Below, piece after piece: positions 34,865-39,759 of a stretch of 39,759 nt of DNA; within the stretch, counting starts at the first letter, position 1, and the number at the start of each line of letters is the position of its first letter. Origin of the DNA: a virus. Under the pieces are notes generated by a model. It saw only the letters and a program-made list of their open reading frames with translations, searched no databases and was not told the DNA's origin. Both the position numbers and the translations under genes were made by a program. The DNA lies in the IMG/VR virus record IMGVR_UViG_3300027749_000230, positions 1 through 39,759 of that record. One strand, 5' to 3'.

Positions 34865-35038
34865 CTACAATTGAACAACTCGATACTGTCTTCCTGTAGT
34901 ATCTGCTGCTTGAAGTTCATCAGCTTTAGCTTGAGCTTCAGCTTCAGTATCGTAATTGTAAATTGGATCAGTTGAATTTATTTGTGCTACCCAAATTATA
35001 CGATTACCTGGGACGTATTGCATTTTAACTTGATACAT
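34865..35038 (-). CDS. Small hypothetical protein, 57 aa
   Basis: A short gene between the two giant fibre genes. It starts MYQVKMQYVPGNRIIWVAQI, continues through YNYDTEAEAQAKADELQAAD and ends TTGRQYRVVQL before TAG. The pattern beta strand, strand, Glu/Ala-rich helix, strand looks like a compact folded domain with a conserved-looking C-terminal YRVV strand. The ATG is preceded by TAAAATAAAACAATAAAC, the start context used by other genes here, and it lies 23 nt after the stop of the 1424-aa fibre. No family is recognised; position suggests a fibre-associated or fibre-assembly protein. Confidence 0.75.
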   Translation of the reverse strand: MYQVKMQYVPGNRIIWVAQINSTDPIYNYDTEAEAQAKADELQAADTTGRQYRVVQL

Positions 35039-35061
35039 GTTTATTGTTTTATTTTAAATTT

Positions 35062-38000
35062 TTAAATTAATGTTCCTGTACTTTTAATTGTCCAACCTGA
35101 AGTACCTGTCTGAGCATTAAATTGCAACTGAGATGCTACTATTGCTGCAGACATTGTTACTGCTGTTGTTGAACCGTTATCTGGTGATGAAAAATCTGTG
35201 TACTGAATATTTCCGTTATTCCAAGAAGCGATTACTTGACCTGCTCTTGCATTGGAACCATTATAAACTGTATATTGAAATGTTCCAGCTGTAAATGATC
35301 CAGTTGGCAAATTAAATAAGTTGTTTGAACCTGCAGTTGATGAATTAACTGTTCCATAATATACTGAAGTTCCACCTACTACAAATGGCGTAGTTGCTGT
35401 AGCATCAGCTCTTGAAGCAGTAGCTGCATAAGAAGCAGATGTTGCAAATGTAGCATAGGAAGAGCTTACTGCATATGAACTACTTAAAGTGTAAGAAGAG
35501 CTTAAAGCATACGAGCTACTAATTCCAAAAGAAGAACTTAAAGCATACGAGCTGCTAATTCCAAAAGAAGAACTTAAAGCATATGAAGCTGATACTGAAG
35601 CGCTGGAACCTGATGAATAAGAAGCTGATACAGTATAAGAAGAACTTAAAGCATATGAAGCTGATACAGAAGAATCGGAACCTGGTGAATAGGAACTACT
35701 TAGAGCATAGGAAGAACTCAAAGCTTGGGTAGCGTAAGAAGAAGTACCTAAAAGAGAACCTGTAACTCCCCTAATAGCATTTATTGGACCATTTACCGCT
35801 AAAGAACCAGAGATCGCAACACTACCTGATAGTATAGTAGATCCAGTTACAGCCAAAGTGCCTGATACTTGAGTGTTGCCTACTAAAAAGTTACCTCCTA
35901 CAAATGATTGAGAACCACTTACACTTAACGAGCCAGTTAAACTTAAAGCACCAATAAATGTTTCAGATCCAGTTATATTAAAACTACCACTTAAAACCAT
36001 GTTACCACTTAATGTATTATTACCTACTTGAGTAGTTGAACCACTTACTAAGAAGGAACCAGTAAGAGTGCTATTACCTGTAATACCAACGGTACCTTGT
36101 AACAAAGTACTTCCTGATACTTTAAATGAACCTGTTACTTGATTGTTACCTAGTTGAGTTGTAGAACCAGTCACAAATAAGCTACCGCTTATTGTGGTAT
36201 TACCATTAACATCTAAAGTAGCACTAGGATTAGGCTGATTAATACCTACTCTACCATTTGCTGAGCCTGATAATATATCTGCATATGTTTGGCTAAAATA
36301 TGACCCACTACCGAATATTAAACCGCCTAGGTTAATACCATTAGAATAATTATCAGGTAGCGTAATATTAGTACCTATGATAATATTATTTTTTCCAATT
36401 CCAGGTCCACCAATATTAGAAGTAGATCCGACATTATATCCAATTAAATTCGAAAAACTAGCACTAGGTGCCACATACGCAGTATTGTTTCCTATAAAGT
36501 TTGAATAGCAAGCATTTGTTGCACCTTGACCAGCACCGGATCCAATAAAGTTTGAGTTAAAACCATTAATTGCACCACATCCAGCATTGACTCCAATAAA
36601 GTTTATATTATTAGCAAACGTTGCACCACATCCGGCATTATTTCCGAAAATGTTTGCATTACTAGCATACTGTGCAGCACATCCGGCATTAGCTCCGAAA
36701 AAGTTTGAGTTATAGGCACTGGATGCTCCACTTGCAGCATTAGATCCAAAAAATATACTGTTATTAACGCTAAAATTAGAAGTTGCTGGGTTTGTAGAAT
36801 ATAAAGTAGTTCCGTTTGTTTGAATAGATGCGTTAAAGTAGGACGCACTTACCGCATAAGAAGAACTTAAAGCTTGAGCAGCGTAAGAAGAGGTACCTAA
36901 AAGAGAACCTGTAACTCCTTGAGTAGCATTTACTGGACCATTTATTGCTAAAGAACCAGTTATTGTTACCGAACCAGTAAATTGCTGTGTATTAGTTGTA
37001 TTGTTACCAAATACATTAGATCCACTACTATATTCGGTAGATGATGTTATGTACTGAACATTTAATGTTTGGGCTGTAATAGTTCCTGTTACTAATATAT
37101 TAGAAGCTGTAAAATTAGTTGCAAATGAAGCAGTTGTTGCTGATGTAGCATAGGAAGAACTTACTGCATAAGATGCACTAGTTGAAAATGCTGCATAAGA
37201 AGCTGATTGAACAGATCCAGATTGCGCTACTACAATTTGAAAAGTTGTTTGATCTCCTTTTGTAAAGGTAATTGTAGATGCAGTAACTGAAGCTGTTACA
37301 ATTCCTAATAATGGAAGTGATGAGGTTATTGCATAAGAAGAACTCACTGCATAAGATGCACTCGTAGAACTTGTAGCATATGAAGAACTTACTGCGTAAG
37401 AACTACTTAAGGCATAAGATGCACTTGTAGAGCTTCTACCATAAGAAGAACTTACTGCGTAAGAACTACTTACTGCGTAAGAAGAGCTTAATGCATACGA
37501 TGCACTTGTAGCACTGTCTGCTTGTTGTGCATAAGAAGAGCTTAATGCATAAGAACTACTTAAGGCATAAGACGCACTCGTAGAGCTTGTAGCATAAGAA
37601 CTACTTACTGCATAAGAAGAACTTAAGGCATAAGACGCACTTGTAGAGCTTGTAGCATAGGAAGAACTTACTGCATATGAGCTACTCAAAGTATACGATG
37701 CACTCGTAGAACTTGTAGCATAAGAAGAACTTACTGCATAAGAAGAACTTAAGGCATAAGACGCACTTGTAGAGCTTGTAGCATAGGAAGAACTTACTGT
37801 ATAAGACGAACTCAATGTATAAGATGAGCTTACTGCGTTAGAAGCAGTGCCAAATAAAGAACCTGTAAATGAAGTTGCTGTTATAGTTTGAAAGTGAGCA
37901 TTGCTGCCTAACGATATGCCTAGTGTACTACTAGCTTTATTGTAAGCAGTATTTTGAATACCGTATAAAGTAGCAGCATTCAAACCTATTTTTGCTAAAG

Positions 38001-39336
38001 CATTTGAAGGAGTAAAACATACTACATCCTTTAAACTTACTACTGCTCCTGCTGAACCAAATACTGCTGCTGTTGATTCACCTAGAGAATAAATGGTACC
38101 GCCGTCTATAAATAAAGTACCTGCTACGCAAGAAGGTGTAACGACAAAGAGGTTATTAGAAAGATTTGCAATAGTATTAACGTTATTTACAGTTAATACT
38201 CCTAATTTAGAATTTGATATTACTACACTACCACTTCCTGTTAATCCTATTGTAGCTGGATATTCACAGCTTATATTAGTTGCTTGTAAATAGTTGTTTG
38301 ATGTCTTATTAAGAGCAGTATTAATACTTAAGTCTTGAAGATATAAATTACAACTGCCTGTATGATTAATAGTATCAACATTTATTCCGGCCAACCTAAC
38401 CGAAGATACTGTTTGCGCTACGTTTATTGAACCTGAAATATTAACTATACCTCCCATTAATTGAGAAGGTGAAGCTAAAGTAATGTTATTTGCCGACCCG
38501 CTTATATTAACCGTTTCTGTGTATGTACCGGGATGAACGGTGAGTAGGAATCCTGATGAAGCGTTGGCTAATGCTTTAGTAATTGAAGCATATGGCTTAA
38601 GTAAAGTACCGTTACCAGTTGTATCACTACCGCTCTCTTGAGATATGTGTAATTCCCTTGAGTATACGCTATTTAAAAGATAAGATGCTGTTTGAGCAAA
38701 CGAAGCACTTACAGCATTTAAGACATAAGATGCTGTTTGAGCATACGAAGAACTTAAAGCTTGAGCAGCATAAGAAGAGGTACCTAATAATGAACCTGTA
38801 ATTCCTTTGGTAACATTTACTGGACCATTTACTGCTAAAGATCCTGTTATTGTTACTGAACCAGTAAATTGCTGTGTATTAGTTGTATTGTTACCAAATA
38901 CATTAGATCCACTACTATACTCAGTAGATGATGTTATGTACTGAACATTTAATGTTTGAGCTGTTATTGTACCGTTTACAAGTATGTTAGAAGCCGTAAA
39001 GTTAGTTGCAAATGAAGCAGTTGTTGCTGATACAGCATAAGAACTACTTAGGGCATAAGAAGAACTTACTGCATATGAACTACTCAAAGCATACGAAGCA
39101 CTTGTAGAGCTTACAGCATAAGAAGAACTTACTGCATATGAAGAGCTTAAGGCATATGATGCAGATGTTGTAGATAATGCATACGATGAACTTAACGTAT
39201 AAGATGAGCTTACTGCGTTAGAAGCAGTACCAAACAATGAACCCGTGAAAGACTGTGCAACTACATTGGTTGTTGCAATTACTGAATTAAAACTAGCATC
39301 AGAGCCTGATACTACTACTTTGCGCCAACTAGGCAT
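35062..39336 (-). CDS. Large tail fibre with parallel beta-helix domain
   Basis: A 1424-aa fibre protein. It starts MPSWRKVVVSGSDASFNSVI, then has Y-A-L-S-S-S shaft repeats and a copy of the [20 protein letters not shown] module. Residues about 229-485 look like a right-handed parallel beta-helix (pectate-lyase/DUF1565 type): SGSDTTGNGTLLKPYASITK, LLTVHPGTYTETVNISG, then many short Ile/Val/Asn strands. More shaft repeats follow, a second module copy, about seven 17-residue NSNFFG-type repeats (near 860-975), a run of VTGSxxVxGS repeats (about 1020-1190) and a C-terminal beta-rich domain (about 1310-1424, ending SGWTIKSTGTLI) without an S74 chaperone. Such beta-helix inserts often bind or cut glycans, but no catalytic residues can be picked. 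A 99-nt structured leader follows a CTATTTATA motif. Confidence 0.85.
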   Translation of the reverse strand: MPSWRKVVVSGSDASFNSVIATTNVVAQSFTGSLFGTASNAVSSSYTLSSSYALSTTSASYALSSSYAVSSSYAVSSTSASYALSSSYAVSSSYALSSSYAVSATTASFATNFTASNILVNGTITAQTLNVQYITSSTEYSSGSNVFGNNTTNTQQFTGSVTITGSLAVNGPVNVTKGITGSLLGTSSYAAQALSSSYAQTASYVLNAVSASFAQTASYLLNSVYSRELHISQESGSDTTGNGTLLKPYASITKALANASSGFLLTVHPGTYTETVNISGSANNITLASPSQLMGGIVNISGSINVAQTVSSVRLAGINVDTINHTGSCNLYLQDLSINTALNKTSNNYLQATNISCEYPATIGLTGSGSVVISNSKLGVLTVNNVNTIANLSNNLFVVTPSCVAGTLFIDGGTIYSLGESTAAVFGSAGAVVSLKDVVCFTPSNALAKIGLNAATLYGIQNTAYNKASSTLGISLGSNAHFQTITATSFTGSLFGTASNAVSSSYTLSSSYTVSSSYATSSTSASYALSSSYAVSSSYATSSTSASYTLSSSYAVSSSYATSSTSASYALSSSYAVSSSYATSSTSASYALSSSYALSSSYAQQADSATSASYALSSSYAVSSSYAVSSSYGRSSTSASYALSSSYAVSSSYATSSTSASYAVSSSYAITSSLPLLGIVTASVTASTITFTKGDQTTFQIVVAQSGSVQSASYAAFSTSASYAVSSSYATSATTASFATNFTASNILVTGTITAQTLNVQYITSSTEYSSGSNVFGNNTTNTQQFTGSVTITGSLAINGPVNATQGVTGSLLGTSSYAAQALSSSYAVSASYFNASIQTNGTTLYSTNPATSNFSVNNSIFFGSNAASGASSAYNSNFFGANAGCAAQYASNANIFGNNAGCGATFANNINFIGVNAGCGAINGFNSNFIGSGAGQGATNACYSNFIGNNTAYVAPSASFSNLIGYNVGSTSNIGGPGIGKNNIIIGTNITLPDNYSNGINLGGLIFGSGSYFSQTYADILSGSANGRVGINQPNPSATLDVNGNTTISGSLFVTGSTTQLGNNQVTGSFKVSGSTLLQGTVGITGNSTLTGSFLVSGSTTQVGNNTLSGNMVLSGSFNITGSETFIGALSLTGSLSVSGSQSFVGGNFLVGNTQVSGTLAVTGSTILSGSVAISGSLAVNGPINAIRGVTGSLLGTSSYATQALSSSYALSSSYSPGSDSSVSASYALSSSYTVSASYSSGSSASVSASYALSSSFGISSSYALSSSFGISSSYALSSSYTLSSSYAVSSSYATFATSASYAATASRADATATTPFVVGGTSVYYGTVNSSTAGSNNLFNLPTGSFTAGTFQYTVYNGSNARAGQVIASWNNGNIQYTDFSSPDNGSTTAVTMSAAIVASQLQFNAQTGTSGWTIKSTGTLI
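36400..36780. repeat. 51-bp tandem repeat, about seven copies, in the beta-helix fibre
   Basis: Same 17-aa family as in the S74 fibre but fewer and more diverged (NSNFFGANAGCAAQYAS, NINFIGVNAGCGAINGF, YSNFIGNNTAYVAPSAS). It is followed by the same closing segment as in the other fibre (GIGKNNIIIGT then [10 protein letters not shown]). Confidence 0.85.
36866..37130. repeat. Shared ~260-bp fibre module, copy 2 of the beta-helix fibre
   Basis: Codes [20 protein letters not shown] through [16 protein letters not shown]. Compared with the S74 fibre copies it has YITSSTEYSS instead of [10 protein letters not shown], a difference shared with 38754-39020. Confidence 0.8.
38754..39020. repeat. Shared ~260-bp fibre module, copy 1 of the beta-helix fibre
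   Basis: Codes [20 protein letters not shown] through [16 protein letters not shown]. Near-identical to 36866-37130 and close to the three copies in the S74 fibre gene. Confidence 0.8.
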
Positions 39337-39362
39337 ATTTTTTTACTTTTAATGGTTGGCAA

Positions 39363-39425
39363 CTTAACAATGTGTTAAGCCCACTTCCCTTTCGGGCCTA
39401 TTAACAGTGTTCTATATTATAGAAC
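39363..39425 (-). promoter_or_regulatory. Structured leader of the beta-helix fibre gene
   Basis: In minus-strand RNA, from 5': a perfect 7-bp hairpin GUUCUAU-AAU-AUAGAAC (39425-39409); CCC-GAAA-GGG with a GNRA tetraloop (39396-39387); and a perfect 7-bp hairpin CUUAACA-CAU-UGUUAAG (39379-39363). The UUAACA of the last hairpin can instead pair with UGUUAA at 39406-39401, which joins GCCC/GGGC into a longer stem. The two folds exclude each other. Most of the 99 nt between the CTATTTATA motif and the ATG is thus structured; a control or mRNA-protection role is inferred. Confidence 0.5.
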
Positions 39426-39435
39426 CTATATCCTA

Positions 39436-39444
39436 TATAAATAG
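39436..39444 (-). promoter_or_regulatory. CTATTTATA motif before beta-helix fibre gene
   Basis: Minus strand TTTACTATTTATATAGGAT, 99 nt upstream of the fibre ATG and 25 nt after the stop of the 70-aa gene. Candidate late promoter giving the structured leader. Confidence 0.4.
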
Positions 39445-39469
39445 TAAAAAATAATGAAAAACAGAGATG

Positions 39470-39682
39470 TTATGAGCCTTGTGCAATATATTGTTTTTGC
39501 AGCTTCATGATTAAATTATACATGAATTCCACTTGCTCTCCTGTTAAAGTTACTTGTTTTAAAGTACTAAGTAAAAAAGCCAACTCCTGCACACTAAGTT
39601 GATTATCTGGAGCAGGAGCTGGTACTGGTACTGTGTTTTCAGTAGGTTTTTTACCTACTATTTGATTGAGTTTGAAAGCCAT
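39470..39682 (-). CDS. Hypothetical protein, 70 aa
   Basis: The protein begins MAFKLNQIVGKKPTENTVPV, has a Pro/Ala-rich linker at about 19-25, and ends in a helical part (LSVQELAFLLSTLKQVTLTG then QVEFMYNLIMKLQKQYI). The C-terminal helical hairpin with Tyr and Gln looks like a small oligomerisation module. No enzyme motif, signal peptide or membrane segment is present. It sits directly upstream of the fibre genes; the ATG follows GCATAATAAAAAATATAGGTT. Function unknown, perhaps a minor structural or assembly protein. Confidence 0.7.
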   Translation of the reverse strand: MAFKLNQIVGKKPTENTVPVPAPAPDNQLSVQELAFLLSTLKQVTLTGEQVEFMYNLIMKLQKQYIAQGS

Positions 39683-39697
39683 AACCTATATTTTTTA

Positions 39698-39759
39698 TTA
39701 TGCATATATGTAAATATCCCCATTACTTGTGTCTACCCATGTGTTACCTTGACCTAAGT
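39698..39759 (-). CDS. C-terminal end of an upstream protein (partial)
   Basis: The right edge of the window encodes, on the minus strand, LGQGNTWVDTSNGDIYIYA followed by TAA, entering from outside. The Trp-Val-Asp...Gly-Asp-Ile-Tyr-Ile-Tyr ending resembles the last strands of beta-rich tail or fibre proteins. Only 19 residues are visible, so the product cannot be named. The next start, at 39682, lies 15 nt downstream of its stop. Confidence 0.6.
   Translation of the reverse strand, partial: LGQGNTWVDTSNGDIYIYA

Noticed and set aside
504-39444. T4-type late promoters TATAAATA for plus-strand transcription
   Set aside because: The plus strand reads TATAAATAG at these places but has no genes to serve; the consistent position before minus-strand genes favours a minus-strand role.
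39337-39469. Self-cleaving ribozyme in the fibre leader
   Set aside because: I looked for the hammerhead core (CUGAUGA and GAAA in order) and other familiar ribozyme cores; only the GAAA of a tetraloop is present.

Overview
The window is part of the genome of a contractile-tailed (T4-like, myovirus-type) bacteriophage. Every supported gene lies on the minus strand, so transcription runs from high to low coordinates. Recognisable T4-type virion parts are a tail sheath, a gp19-type tail tube, a gp26-type baseplate/tail-assembly protein, a tape measure, a gp53/LysM-type baseplate protein and a baseplate hub carrying a murein amidase. The DNA is AT-rich. Most starts have no Shine-Dalgarno sequence but an A-rich TAAAA-type element just upstream of ATG, as in Bacteroidota and their phages, so a Bacteroidota (perhaps flavobacterial) host is my inference. 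I saw no tRNA, integrase, insertion sequence or CRISPR array.

Layout in the direction of transcription (right to left). (1) 39.76-26.86 kb, adsorption apparatus: the C-terminal tail of an unseen protein, a 70-aa protein, a 1424-aa fibre with a beta-helix domain, a 57-aa protein, a 2188-aa fibre ending in an S74 intramolecular chaperone, and a 468-aa protein with long Ala-Pro-Thr linkers. Both fibres consist largely of Y-A-L-S-S-S hexapeptides, 17-residue N-S-N-F-F-G repeats and shared ~260-bp modules. (2) 26.8-17.4 kb, a tightly coupled modification cassette: a heptosyltransferase-like protein, a tandem 2-oxoglutarate/Fe(II) dioxygenase with a prolyl-4-hydroxylase-type first domain, a 1039-aa triple glycosyltransferase fusion, a DUF5672 glycosyltransferase, a carbamoyltransferase, a GT60/GlcNAc-type glycosyltransferase and a PLOD-type glycosyltransferase. 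(3) 17.3-1.8 kb, tail and baseplate: two small proteins, sheath, Lys/Met-rich protein, tube, a membrane protein behind a strong terminator, the gp26-type protein with a probable frameshift extension, tape measure, baseplate proteins, hub-amidase and a 214-aa protein. (4) 1.8-0 kb: a small family-A DNA polymerase and a hypothetical protein.

The most interesting reading is that regions 1 and 2 work together. A prolyl-hydroxylase-like enzyme and several glycosyltransferases of families that in eukaryotes act on hydroxyproline, hydroxylysine or Ser/Thr lie immediately after a virion-type protein with about 150 residues of Ala-Pro-Thr repeats. This suggests a phage-encoded hydroxyproline or mucin-like glycosylation system that decorates its own fibre proteins. 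Other notable points are a carbamoyltransferase gene bounded by an exact 18-bp direct repeat next to a truncated glycosyltransferase start, a probable programmed frameshift in the tail-assembly gene, and fibre-gene leaders able to form alternative hairpins.
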